Positions 1 through 7,285 of a stretch of DNA of 8,975 nt are shown one piece after another; positions within the stretch are counted from its first letter, which is position 1, and each line of letters opens with the position of its first letter. The translations under genes and the position numbers were made by a program. Source of the stretch: Armatimonadota bacterium. GTDB lineage: Bacteria > Armatimonadota > JAAZEB01. The notes below the pieces were generated by a model. It did no database searches. It had not been told where the DNA came from and was given only the letters and a program-made list of their open reading frames with translations. The DNA lies in contig DUUU01000289.1 in the NCBI GenBank assembly GCA_012841485.1, forward strand, positions 1 through 8,975, written 5' to 3'.

Positions 1-2132
1 GCGCCGGCGAGGAAGCCACCGAGGCTGGCCGCACCCTTGAGCGGGTCGGAGAAGCCGAGGCCGAAGCCGACGAGGATCGGCGTGAAGACCGCGAGGATAC
101 CGGGGCCGAGCAGCTCCTTCTGAGCCGCCGCGGTGCTGATATCGACGCAGCGCTGATAGTCGGGCTTGTTCTTCCCCTCCATGATGCCGGGGATCTCACG
201 GAACTGGCGGCGGACTTCCTCCACCAGCATGAACGCCGCGCGGCTCACCGCGTTGATGGCGAACGAGCTGAACAGGAAGGGCACCGCGCCACCGATCATC
301 ATGCCCACGAAGACCTCCGGCCAATCGAGGTGGATACCCGATCGGAGGAAGTCCTGGGCGGTTGCCTGGAGAGCGGCCACCCCCTCGGGCGGCAGCAGGC
401 CGGCATCGGCCATGAACGAGCGGAAGAGAGCCGTGGCGGCGATCACCGCCGTGGCGATAGCGAGACCCTTGGTAAGGGCCTTGGTGGTGTTGCCCACCGC
501 GTCGAGCTTGGCGACGATGCGGCTGGCGTCCTCATTCCCCTCGAGCGCGCCGGACATCTCGAAGATGCCGTTCGCGTTGTCGGAGATGGGGCCATAGGTG
601 TCCATGGCGAGCATGTAGCCGGTGGTGGTCAGAAGGCCCAGGCCAGACAGGGCAATGCCATAGGCCGCGAGGGCAGGGCTGCCCGGGAAGATCAGGACCG
701 AGCCGATGATCGTAGCGCCGATGGCGACGACCGACCACACGGAGGACTCGAGGCCGGCGCTCATGCCCGAAAGAATGACCGTGGCCGCGCCCGTCCGGGT
801 GGAGTTGGCGATCTCAGTCACCGGGGCCTTTTCCGTGGCCGTGAAGTACTCGGTCAGGCGCTCGATGACGAGGGCCAGGATGATACCCGTGAGCGTGGCG
901 CCGAAGAAGGCGTACCACGGTGCGATCAACGTGCCGTCTTCGGCAACGAAGTCGTTCATGAAGAAGCGAGTGATCAGGCCGAAGCCGATCACGGCCACGC
1001 CGGCAGAGATCCAGTAGCCACGGCTGATCGGGGCCATGGGATCCATGTTCTCGTCATCCTTGCCCTTGACGGTAAGGATGCCGATGATCGAGGCCACGAC
1101 GCCCACTGCACGAACGAGAAGCGGATACATGATCAGCTTCATCACGAACGGGGCAAGCGGCGAGCCCACCGGGCCGGCCGCGGCGCCAAGGATGATGGCG
1201 GCGACCAGGGTGACCTCGTAGCTCTCGAAGACGTCTGCGGCCATACCGGCGCAGTCGCCCACATTGTCGCCCACGTTATCCGCGATGGTGGCGGCGTTGC
1301 GCGGGTCATCCTCGGGGATGCCCTGCTCGACCTTACCCACCAGGTCGGCGCCGACATCGGCTGCCTTGGTGAAGATACCACCGCCAACTCGCATGAAGAG
1401 CGCGGCGAGGGCGCCACCGAAGCCGAAGCCAAGCAGAACCTTCATCGCCTCCTGCCGGAAGATGTAGAAGACGATGGTCGCGCCCAGGAGGCCGAGACCG
1501 ACAGTGAACATGCCGGCAACCGAGCCCGCCTGGAAGGCCGTCTCGAGAGCGCCCTTGTAGGAGCGCAGCGCCTGAGCGGCAACGCGCACGTTCCCGCGCA
1601 CGGCCATCTTCATGCCGACGAAGCCGGCGCCGTAGGAGGCGGCCACGCCCAGGATGAACGCGAACGCCAACCCGATTGCCAGCGCCGTGGGCGACATGAT
1701 CTCGGTGTAGCTGGGATCCGTGGCCCGGGCGAGCTCAGCGGCGTGCACGAAGACGCCCTTGTAAACGAGGAACAGCAGAATCGCCAGACCGATGACCAGC
1801 CAGATCATCGTCTTGATCTGGCGGGCAAGGTAGGCCATGGCGCCGTCGTGGATCGCGGCCGCCACATCCTTCATCGCCTGCGTGCCTTCGTCTACGGCCA
1901 TGACCTTGCGGACCAGCCAGTAGCCGAAGAGCAGCGAGACGATGGCCGAGGCGAACACGATATGGAGGATGGTGTACTCACCGGGGCCCAAGGGCGGCAG
2001 GACGAGATTCGCCTCGCCTGCACGCGCCGGGGCTGTGCTCAACAGCATCCCCAGAGCGGATAGAGCGAACAAACCGGTCTTACCCGCCGCGCGACCGCGT
2101 GTGGATCGACGCGCGCGGACTAACGTGTGCAT
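1..2132 (-). CDS. hppA: Membrane-bound H+-translocating pyrophosphatase, K+-independent type (3' end beyond the window)
   Basis: This enzyme hydrolyses cytoplasmic pyrophosphate and uses the energy to pump protons across the membrane. The first 710 codons are visible, and the C-terminus lies beyond position 1. Family motifs are clear: DVGADLVGKVE at about residues 259-269, the acidic run DNVGDNVGDCAGMAADVFES at 285-304, and DTYGPISDNANG at 511-522, which together bind Mg-pyrophosphate. GNTTKALT at 547-554 has Lys551 and Thr554. In this family that pair marks the K+-independent, proton-pumping class; K+-dependent members have Ala at the Lys position. Hydrophobic segments recur throughout, as expected for about 16 membrane helices. 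The N-terminus has a basic stretch, a hydrophobic run and an ARA site near residue 38, resembling a cleavable signal, before the first conserved helix at about residue 53. ATG at 2132 was chosen because AAGGGGGA lies 11 nt upstream and the frame is open throughout. It follows the SPOR gene on the same strand after a 246-bp gap. The identity is near certain; the exact start is less so. Confidence 0.96.
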   Translation of the reverse strand, partial: MHTLVRARRSTRGRAAGKTGLFALSALGMLLSTAPARAGEANLVLPPLGPGEYTILHIVFASAIVSLLFGYWLVRKVMAVDEGTQAMKDVAAAIHDGAMAYLARQIKTMIWLVIGLAILLFLVYKGVFVHAAELARATDPSYTEIMSPTALAIGLAFAFILGVAASYGAGFVGMKMAVRGNVRVAAQALRSYKGALETAFQAGSVAGMFTVGLGLLGATIVFYIFRQEAMKVLLGFGFGGALAALFMRVGGGIFTKAADVGADLVGKVEQGIPEDDPRNAATIADNVGDNVGDCAGMAADVFESYEVTLVAAIILGAAAGPVGSPLAPFVMKLIMYPLLVRAVGVVASIIGILTVKGKDDENMDPMAPISRGYWISAGVAVIGFGLITRFFMNDFVAEDGTLIAPWYAFFGATLTGIILALVIERLTEYFTATEKAPVTEIANSTRTGAATVILSGMSAGLESSVWSVVAIGATIIGSVLIFPGSPALAAYGIALSGLGLLTTTGYMLAMDTYGPISDNANGIFEMSGALEGNEDASRIVAKLDAVGNTTKALTKGLAIATAVIAATALFRSFMADAGLLPPEGVAALQATAQDFLRSGIHLDWPEVFVGMMIGGAVPFLFSSFAINAVSRAAFMLVEEVRRQFREIPGIMEGKNKPDYQRCVDISTAAAQKELLGPGILAVFTPILVGFGLGFSDPLKGAASLGGFLAG

Positions 2133-2224
2133 GGTCTTGTGCGTCCCCCTTCTGATTCGGACCAGGCCTGCGGGTTGATCCCGCCGCCTATGCTTGAGCT
2201 ACCCGAGATGGTCCGCTTCCTCTT

Positions 2225-2303
2225 GCGGCCCGCGCCGTAAGGAGAGAGAAGCCTGCTCCCACGGCCAGTACCCCAAAAGAGGCGCGCCCCCATCGCGGGC
2301 CGC
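2225..2303 (-). repeat. 10-bp perfect inverted repeat in the hppA leader
   Basis: GCGGCCCGCG at 2225-2234 is the exact reverse complement of CGCGGGCCGC at 2294-2303. The arms are separated by 59 nt, so an hppA leader transcript crossing the region could form a long-range G/C stem. The arms are pure G/C in high-GC DNA, so chance is possible. Confidence 0.5.
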
Positions 2304-2328
2304 GCTCCGCTTTTGCGCAGATGGCCAG

Positions 2329-2343
2329 TCACGCCCGGCGTGA
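2329..2343. repeat. 15-bp palindrome TCACGCC-C-GGCGTGA
   Basis: Two 7-bp arms form a perfect inverted repeat around one central base, 36 bp after the SPOR gene stop. The tight symmetry suits a dimeric regulator site better than an RNA hairpin. No T tract follows on either strand, so it is not a good intrinsic terminator. Function unknown. Confidence 0.45.
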
Positions 2344-2378
2344 TGGTCTCTGAGTGGTATGTCGGCGCCTGCGCCCGG

Positions 2379-3221
2379 CTACTCATCCGGACCGCCGGCG
2401 ATGGTCGCCGCATACCCCTTGTTTCCCAGGCGGGTGGCAAGACGCTCGGCGTTGCGCCGATCGCGAAATGCCCCTGCCTGAACGTGGACAATGCTGCCTT
2501 CCACAAGCACGTGCGAGGCAAAGCCGTGTTTGCGCAGCTCACTTGCGAGACGCTCGGCGTCTGCGCGTGTGGCCGGCGCTCCCACCTCCACGCGGAAAAG
2601 TGGCCCCTCGCTCTTGCCCGCGGTGCTCTCCGCGCGCGCACTCGGCGAGGCCTCGGCCTCCTCCGCGTTCGCCGTGGGGAGGGCCGGCTCCTCGGAAGGC
2701 ACGGCATCTCTTGCTGGAGAGATGGCAGCCTTAGGCCAATCCCTGGTAGGGGTGGCGGGCTGGGAAGGCAAATCGACCGACGGCGCGGGCTCTGGGGCCG
2801 GCCGGACGGTGACGCTCTGGGGCGCCGCTGTGCCTGTCGTACCCCCGGCAAGCGGGGCCTCCGCCACGTGGTGGCTCTCTTCCGCAGGTGCCTCCGGGCG
2901 TGCCTCGCCAAGCGACTCGGTGGTCGGTCGAGACCGAGGCTCGCGCACTCGGGAGCCGGGTCTCTCGCGATCCGCTATCGTTGGCGGGGCAACGTGGCTC
3001 TCGGAGAGAGCCGTCTCTTCCATGGATACTTGTGGGCTGGTGTCAGCCGGGCTGCGCGACGGGTACACGCGGGGCGCAATCCAATACAAGCTGACAAAGA
3101 ACGAAGCCAAAGACGCGATAACAAGAACACTGCCCCACTTGACCCAGGCCAGCGCCGTTTCATCCCGGCCACGGCCCCTCCGAGGACGGTGCTTGCCAGA
3201 CACCCTCTCCACTTCGGGCAT
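2379..3221 (-). CDS. SPOR-domain protein with a single N-terminal membrane anchor
   Basis: A 280-residue protein. A basic cytoplasmic N-terminus (about residues 6-19, rich in Arg and Lys) leads into one membrane helix at about 26-49. A long linker rich in Pro, Ala, Glu and Ser follows (about 52-205). The C-terminal domain (about 208-276) begins LFRVEVGA and contains HVQAGAFRDRRNAERLATRL. This matches the SPOR domain, an RNP-like fold that binds glycan strands stripped of stem peptides, usually at the division septum. The layout is typical of FtsN- or DedD-like and other cell-envelope SPOR proteins, but I see no conserved part outside SPOR that would assign it to one of them. ATG at 3221 was chosen because GGGAG lies 6 nt upstream and the anchor follows directly; the frame runs further upstream but that part lacks protein-like features. 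It lies 361 bp downstream of mfd and is probably read from the promoter at 3558-3586, either directly or by read-through. Confidence 0.88.
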   Translation of the reverse strand: MPEVERVSGKHRPRRGRGRDETALAWVKWGSVLVIASLASFFVSLYWIAPRVYPSRSPADTSPQVSMEETALSESHVAPPTIADRERPGSRVREPRSRPTTESLGEARPEAPAEESHHVAEAPLAGGTTGTAAPQSVTVRPAPEPAPSVDLPSQPATPTRDWPKAAISPARDAVPSEEPALPTANAEEAEASPSARAESTAGKSEGPLFRVEVGAPATRADAERLASELRKHGFASHVLVEGSIVHVQAGAFRDRRNAERLATRLGNKGYAATIAGGPDE

Positions 3222-3227
3222 ACGATA

Positions 3228-3232
3228 CTCCC
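3228..3232 (-). promoter_or_regulatory. Ribosome binding site of the SPOR gene
   Basis: GGGAG on the minus strand lies 6 nt before ATG 3221. It decides for this start over upstream in-frame codons of the longer open frame, which have no comparable site. Confidence 0.65.
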
Positions 3233-3251
3233 GTCCACGACGTGATCCAAA

Positions 3252-3344
3252 GGACCTCGCCGGGTCGCCAGGAGGAGCCGCCGCACATCGCGAAACCATG
3301 TGCACGACACATCCCGCAGAGGATGCCTGACGCACCTGAGGTCC
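3252..3344 (-). other. Nested inverted repeats (possible structured leader) before the SPOR gene
   Basis: GGACCTC at 3252-3258 and GAGGTCC at 3338-3344 are perfectly complementary and would close a 7-bp stem. They enclose two perfect local hairpins: 3283-3288 with 3298-3303 (GCACAT/ATGTGC, 9-nt loop) and 3310-3314 with 3321-3325 (CATCC/GGATG, 6-nt loop). The result is a multibranch fold in the leader of the SPOR gene, ending 30 bp before its start codon. The 7-bp closing stem recalls a tRNA acceptor, but there is no T-loop motif, so it is not a tRNA. No known riboswitch was recognised. Confidence 0.4.
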
Positions 3345-3371
3345 GCTACTAACTCGATCTACTATTCGGCC

Positions 3372-3406
3372 AAAAAACCATACCGCGTGAGTGGAACAAC
3401 CCCGCG
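3372..3406 (-). terminator. Weak candidate intrinsic terminator
   Basis: On the minus strand a CGCG (3403-3406) can pair with CGCG (3384-3387), optionally extended by CCAT/ATGG further out across an uneven internal loop. A run of six T follows at 3372-3377. The stem is short and the spacing to the T run is imperfect, so termination would be partial at best. Confidence 0.3.
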
Positions 3407-3551
3407 CCCCCCCCATGGGCAGACGCAAGCACGCAAGTCACCCCGCGCCGTGGCATGCTCACCCGCCGGCGAGCCCTCTCTGGACCAATCAGGGAGAGAT
3501 GCAAGCAGCTTTGCGGCAGGCAAATCTGGATGCTACCCAGACACATATGTC
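3372..3551 (-). ncRNA. Candidate small RNA or long 5' leader downstream of mfd
   Basis: The predicted start (about 3551) lies 7 nt after a near-consensus sigma70 -10 box, and a T6 tract is reached at 3377-3372, giving a transcript of about 180 nt. No protein-like frame with a ribosome binding site was found in it. It is dense in perfect local hairpins: 3540-3551 (GACA/TGTC), 3525-3541 (TCTGG/CCAGA), 3510-3524 (TTTGC/GCAAA), 3477-3499 (TCTCT/AGAGA) and 3457-3474 (7 bp with one G-U pair). A direct repeat TTGCGT-GC-TTGCGT lies at 3423-3436. The transcript may end near the T tract as a stand-alone RNA, or continue as the leader of the SPOR gene about 330 nt downstream. Its length would suit a 6S-like RNA, but the long closing stem typical of 6S is not evident. 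Identity is unassigned. Confidence 0.4.
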
Positions 3552-3557
3552 GGGGAG

Positions 3558-3586
3558 AGTATACAATGTTTCCATGCGCCTGTCAA
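3558..3586 (-). promoter_or_regulatory. Near-consensus sigma70 promoter overlapping the mfd stop codon
   Basis: On the minus strand TTGACA (3581-3586) is separated by exactly 17 bp from TATACT (3558-3563). The -35 box is a 6/6 match and the -10 box 5/6, at ideal spacing. The mfd stop codon TGA (3583-3585) lies inside the -35 box. The predicted start is near 3551. It would drive the hairpin-rich region that follows and probably the SPOR gene. It is the strongest promoter match I find in the window. Confidence 0.8.
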
Positions 3587-6500
3587 GAGTTCCGGCGTGT
3601 TGCAGAACCCTGTCTCCCCTTGCTGGATGGGCGAGCGGGTGCCGGTTCCGCGAGGGCTCGAACCACGGCAGCCGTCGCTCCCAGTGCCGAGCCTCCCTGG
3701 AGCTCGACGACGATCCGATCGGGGCGCACCTGCACCCAGCGCCACCCCGGACGTTGGGCGACGGGGTGGCGCCACAGCCGGGCAACCGCCTTGTCGTCCA
3801 GCCGGTTCCGCGGTGCTAGCACCACGGTGAGGTGGTCCTCCTTGGCGGCGATGCTCTCGATACCGACAGCGGCGGCATCGACGCGCAGGCGGATCAGCTC
3901 GAGCAGGTTGCGCACGGGCGCCGGCGGCGGGCCGAAGCGGTCCTGGATCTCCTCCTCAATCGCTTGCACATCAGCGTGCGTCCTTGCCGCGGCGATCCGC
4001 TTATACAGATCCAGGCGCTGCCGGTCGTCCGGAACGTAGCCACAAGGCAGGTGCGCATCCACGGGCAGATCCGCGGCGGGCAGGAAGGTCTCGGTGATCT
4101 CCTCGCCGCGCAACGCCTTCACCGCCTCCTCAATCATCCGGCAGTAGAGATCGAAGCCGACGGAGATCATGAAGCCGTGCTGCTCGGCCCCGAGTAGATT
4201 CCCAGCGCCGCGAATCTCCAGATCGCGCAGTGCCACCTGGAAGCCGGAGCCCAACTGAGTGAACTCGCGGATCGCTTCCAGGCGCTTCTCCGCCGTTTCG
4301 GTAAGAAGACGCCTCGGGTCAAAGAGCAGGTAGCAGTAGGCCTGGCGTGGCGACCGGCCAACGCGCCCGCGGAGCTGATACAGCTGCGCAAGCCCCATAT
4401 GGGGGGCGTTATCGATCAAGATGGTGTTGACGTTGGGGATGTCGAGCCCGCTTTCAATGATCGTCGTGCAGACGAGCACGTCGTAGCGGCGGTCGTAGAA
4501 ATCGAGCATCACCTTCTCGAGGCGCCCCTCCGGCATTTGTCCATGCCCGACGGCAAAGCGCGCCTGGGGAACCAGGTTCTGCAGCTGCTGAGCCACCGCG
4601 TCAATCGTCTCGACGCGGTTGTGGACAAAGTAGACCTGGCCGTCGCGGTCCAGCTCGCGGAGGATCGCATCGCGGATCAGCTCATCGTTGCGCTCCACGC
4701 AATAGGTGCGGATCGCCGTCCGTCCCTCGGGCGGGTCGCTGATAGTCGACATGTCGCGAATGCCCGAAAGCGACATGTGCAGCGTGCGCGGGATCGGCGT
4801 GGCGGTGAGGGTGAGCACATCCACGCTGGTACGAAGCTGCTTGAGCCGCTCCTTATGCGCCACTCCGAATCGCTGCTCCTCATCCACGATCACGAGGGCA
4901 AGGTCGCGAAACGCCACATCCTTCGAGAGGAGGCGGTGCGTGCCGATGACAATATCCACGGTGCCCTCTCGGAGGCCTTTCACCACGCGCGCCTGGTCGC
5001 GGGGGGATCGGAAGCGCGAGAGCATCTCCACGCGCACCGGGAAGGCCGCCAGCCGCTCGGTGAAGGTGTTGAAGTGTTGCTGCGCGAGCACGGTCGTCGG
5101 CACGAGGACGGCGACCTGCTTGCCATCCATCACCGCCTTGAAAGCGCCGCGAATGGCTACCTCGGTCTTGCCATAGCCGACATCGCCGCAGATGAGCCGG
5201 TCCATCGGCTGGGGCCGCTCCATGCCCTCCTTCATCTCGCGAATGGCAGCGAGCTGATCGGGCGTCTCCTCGTAGATGAAGCTCTCCTCCATCTCGCGCT
5301 GCCAGGGGGTGTCGGGGCCGAAGGCGTATCCCTGCGCCGCCTGCCGGGCGGCATATAGCTCCACCAGCTCCTTGGCCATCTCGCGCACCTTGGCGCGCGC
5401 GCGCCGCTTCGTCTGCACCCATTCGGTGCCCCCGATGCGGTGTACCTGCGGCGGGTGGTCATCCGAGCCGATGTAGCGGGTGACGCGGTCGATCTGATCC
5501 ACTGGCACGTAGAGCCGGGTGTTGTCGGCGTACTCCAGGTGGAGGTAGTCCTTCGCGGCGCCATCCACGCTCTGCGTGACGAGGCCCCGATAGCGACCGA
5601 TGCCGTGGTGCAGGTGGACCACGTAGTCGCCTTCCGTCAACTGGGCGAGCGAGGTGATGCGCTGGCCCTGGCGCGCCACGCGCCGCGGCCGGCGGATCTT
5701 GCGTGCCCCAAGCACCTCGCTGTCGGTGAGGATAGCCAGCTTCAGCCAGGGGAGGACGAAGCCCGCGGAGAGCGTGCCCTGGAGACAGGTGACGGGCGGG
5801 GCGCTGCCGTTCGCCTCGGCAAGGCTCGTCGTCACGGGGATCCGGTTTTCCGCCAGCAGCTCCACCAGACGGTCGGAGCGGTCGGAAGCGACGATGACGC
5901 GCCATCCCTGGGTGCGCCACCCCTCAATCGCCTCCACTGCGGCGGCCAGGCCTCCCAGGTTGCCGCCGGTGTGCGCGGCAAGCGGGAATGCTTTGGGGGA
6001 GGGTTCCCAGGGCACACTACGCGCTCCCAGAGTGAGGTAGAGTGTCTGATGCTGCCGAATCTGGTCGGCCGCGGCGGCCAGCTGGCGCCGGGCCAGAGTC
6101 TCCGCCTGCTCCGCGGAGCAGGGGATACGTTCCCGGACGTACTCCTCCCAGCGTGCTTCCATCTGCCGCGGTTCCTCAAGGACCAGAAGCGCGGTCGCGC
6201 CCGCGAAATCGAGGAGGCTGCCTATCTCTGATTCCGCGGGTGTGGCCGCGGGCAGCGCGAGGAGCCGCTCCTGCGGGTGCAGCGAGCGTTGGGTTGCGGG
6301 ATCGAAGCCGCGGATGGAATCGACCTCATCGCCGAAGAGGTCAACCCGCACCGGGTGCGTCTCGTTCAGCGGGAAGACGTCCAGGATCCCGCCGCGGATG
6401 GCGAACTGCCCGGCCTCTTCCACCAGAGAGACGCGCTCGTAGCCCATCGCCGTCAGCCGGCGCGACAGCTCTTCGAGCTCCGCGCGTTCTCCCGGGCGAA

Positions 6501-6945
6501 GCAGGAGGCTGCGCTCGCGCAAGCGCGCGGGATCGGGCACCGGCTGCAGGGCCGCGGCGATTGGTGCGACCACCACGGAAGGTGCCTGGGCCGCCAGATC
6601 CTGTAGCACCTGGAGACGCTCGCGAAGCGCCCCGGTATCGAGAGCCAGCGCAGCATTCTCCTGGCTATCGGCTGTCGGCGGGGTGATCAGCGGGTAGACG
6701 CGCGTCTCCGCCACGCCGAGGGCCAGCAGATCCTCCGCGAGTTGATCCGCGCGCTCCGTGCTGGGCGTCAAGATGAGCAGGGGCCGCGCCGGCGCCGCCG
6801 CATGCAACACCGCGAGTAAGGATGCCCTCGCCGGGGCTACCAGACCATCGCTCCACAGGGCGCGCTCGCCTCCCGAGACCGCGGCGGCCAGGGAGCGGAA
6901 CTCTATTGAATCGTTCAAAACGGGTACAATATCAGAAAGGTGCAT
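3583..6945 (-). CDS. mfd: Transcription-repair coupling factor Mfd
   Basis: Mfd displaces RNA polymerase stalled at DNA lesions and recruits UvrA to start nucleotide excision repair on the transcribed strand. The product is 1120 residues, near the usual 1150. Domains run in the expected order: a UvrB-like N-terminal region (about 1-330), the RNA-polymerase-interacting domain with [14 protein letters not shown] at 439-452, then the RecG-like translocase. Walker A is GDVGYGKT at 587-594 and motif II is DEEQ at 688-691. TATPIPRTL and the motif VI region [12 protein letters not shown] follow. A C-terminal TRCF domain with [16 protein letters not shown] completes the protein. No motif is missing. 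The frame is open for 40 codons upstream to a GTG at 7065, but that part does not resemble Mfd and starts only 2 bp from a TATAAT box. ATG 6945 was preferred although no clear Shine-Dalgarno precedes it. It is divergent from the pilin gene. The identity is near certain; the start is less so. Confidence 0.96.
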   Translation of the reverse strand: MHLSDIVPVLNDSIEFRSLAAAVSGGERALWSDGLVAPARASLLAVLHAAAPARPLLILTPSTERADQLAEDLLALGVAETRVYPLITPPTADSQENAALALDTGALRERLQVLQDLAAQAPSVVVAPIAAALQPVPDPARLRERSLLLRPGERAELEELSRRLTAMGYERVSLVEEAGQFAIRGGILDVFPLNETHPVRVDLFGDEVDSIRGFDPATQRSLHPQERLLALPAATPAESEIGSLLDFAGATALLVLEEPRQMEARWEEYVRERIPCSAEQAETLARRQLAAAADQIRQHQTLYLTLGARSVPWEPSPKAFPLAAHTGGNLGGLAAAVEAIEGWRTQGWRVIVASDRSDRLVELLAENRIPVTTSLAEANGSAPPVTCLQGTLSAGFVLPWLKLAILTDSEVLGARKIRRPRRVARQGQRITSLAQLTEGDYVVHLHHGIGRYRGLVTQSVDGAAKDYLHLEYADNTRLYVPVDQIDRVTRYIGSDDHPPQVHRIGGTEWVQTKRRARAKVREMAKELVELYAARQAAQGYAFGPDTPWQREMEESFIYEETPDQLAAIREMKEGMERPQPMDRLICGDVGYGKTEVAIRGAFKAVMDGKQVAVLVPTTVLAQQHFNTFTERLAAFPVRVEMLSRFRSPRDQARVVKGLREGTVDIVIGTHRLLSKDVAFRDLALVIVDEEQRFGVAHKERLKQLRTSVDVLTLTATPIPRTLHMSLSGIRDMSTISDPPEGRTAIRTYCVERNDELIRDAILRELDRDGQVYFVHNRVETIDAVAQQLQNLVPQARFAVGHGQMPEGRLEKVMLDFYDRRYDVLVCTTIIESGLDIPNVNTILIDNAPHMGLAQLYQLRGRVGRSPRQAYCYLLFDPRRLLTETAEKRLEAIREFTQLGSGFQVALRDLEIRGAGNLLGAEQHGFMISVGFDLYCRMIEEAVKALRGEEITETFLPAADLPVDAHLPCGYVPDDRQRLDLYKRIAAARTHADVQAIEEEIQDRFGPPPAPVRNLLELIRLRVDAAAVGIESIAAKEDHLTVVLAPRNRLDDKAVARLWRHPVAQRPGWRWVQVRPDRIVVELQGGSALGATAAVVRALAEPAPARPSSKGRQGSATRRNS

Positions 6946-7067
6946 TCTAGCAATCGCCAGTTCACTTCTTTGGGCCGGGCCGTACACCACAAAACGGGCT
7001 CCGGCATTGCCAACGCCGAATCCTCTCACTCTCGGCGATATGAGATGGTATGAATCTATCTGCACTC

Positions 7068-7073
7068 ATTATA
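7068..7073 (-). promoter_or_regulatory. Consensus -10 box, probable mfd promoter
   Basis: TATAAT on the minus strand lies 122 bp upstream of the chosen mfd start, predicting transcription from about 7061. The -35 position at 17-bp spacing reads TTCCCC, a weak match of 3/6. A start here would leave the GTG at 7065 outside the transcript and supports the downstream ATG. Confidence 0.45.
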
Positions 7074-7210
7074 CCACCCGGCGCCGCCTTGGGGAAGTCC
7101 GGTGGAGAGGCCGAGCGATACCACGGATGAAGTGAACGGATGCGGATAGGGATGTGCGGGCACACCGGGTAGGGCGGGGGGCGGCCTTTGAACACGGGGG
7201 AAAACCTCTG
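7074..7210. other. Divergent intergenic region between mfd and the pilin gene
   Basis: The gap between the two divergent start codons is 354 bp. Apart from the two promoters described separately, this part is G-rich on the plus strand (7167-7200) and I see no gene, tRNA or strong hairpin in it. Confidence 0.5.
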
Positions 7211-7239
7211 TTGACGCTTGCAGACGCGTCTGATATACT
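7211..7239 (+). promoter_or_regulatory. Sigma70-like promoter of the pseudopilin gene
   Basis: TTGACG (7211-7216) and TATACT (7234-7239) are separated by exactly 17 bp, and each box matches the consensus at 5 of 6 positions. The predicted transcription start is near 7246, giving a leader of about 54 nt before ATG 7300. The spacer contains a perfect palindrome, described separately. Confidence 0.75.
7221..7232. promoter_or_regulatory. 12-bp palindrome in the pilin promoter spacer, candidate operator
   Basis: CAGACGCGTCTG is its own reverse complement and lies wholly between the -35 and -10 boxes. A dimeric regulator bound here would occlude RNA polymerase, or could realign the promoter in the manner of MerR-type activators. 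It matches no named operator that I can recall. The regulator is not in this window. Confidence 0.45.
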
Positions 7240-7285
7240 AGCGAAAAGTATAAAGAGTTGTGCTCTCCCGTACGGAATCACCCAA

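Larger units (their letters stand above)
2133..2378 (-). other. Intergenic region and leader upstream of hppA, with inverted repeats
   Basis: This 246-bp stretch lies between the SPOR gene stop and the hppA start. I find no convincing sigma70 -35/-10 pair and no gene in it. It holds a 10-bp perfect inverted repeat (2225-2234 with 2294-2303), a 15-bp palindrome (2329-2343) and a small hairpin (2170-2184, 5-bp stem, 5-nt loop) close to the hppA ribosome binding site. These could form a structured hppA leader or transcription-factor sites. The sequence does not match any riboswitch class I can recall. Confidence 0.5.

Noticed and set aside
330..2063. Long plus-strand open frame of 577 codons opposite hppA
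   Set aside because: Its product is rich in Asp, Gly, Arg, His and Glu without fold-like pattern and lies exactly antisense to a well-conserved hppA. It is a typical shadow frame in high-GC coding DNA.
2397..2409. GGCGA-TGG-TCGCC hairpin at the end of the SPOR gene as a terminator
   Set aside because: It is inside the coding sequence and lacks a T tract; it probably reflects codon choice.
2313..3330. Two plus-strand open frames of about 280-310 codons opposite the SPOR gene
   Set aside because: Neither shows a domain, signal or credible ribosome binding site, while the minus strand has a clear anchor, SPOR domain and Shine-Dalgarno.
3372..3551. Assignment of the candidate RNA as 6S RNA, SRP RNA, tmRNA or RNase P RNA
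   Set aside because: The short 6S-like string is not backed by a long closing stem; the SRP GGAAG tetraloop region, the tmRNA T-loop end and the RNase P GAGGAAAGTCC motif are all absent. Left unassigned.
3645..3670. GGCTCGAACC resembling a tRNA T-loop
   Set aside because: It lies within the mfd C-terminal coding region, and no acceptor, D-arm or anticodon arm could be built around it.
3542..3830. Plus-strand short frames across the mfd 3' end and the intergenic gap
   Set aside because: They cross between mfd antisense and non-coding DNA, have no Shine-Dalgarno and no recognisable domain.
4399..6231. Plus-strand open frames of 263-319 codons opposite mfd
   Set aside because: Mfd is intact on the minus strand with all helicase motifs. 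The opposite frames have shadow-like composition rich in His, Arg, Asp and Gly.
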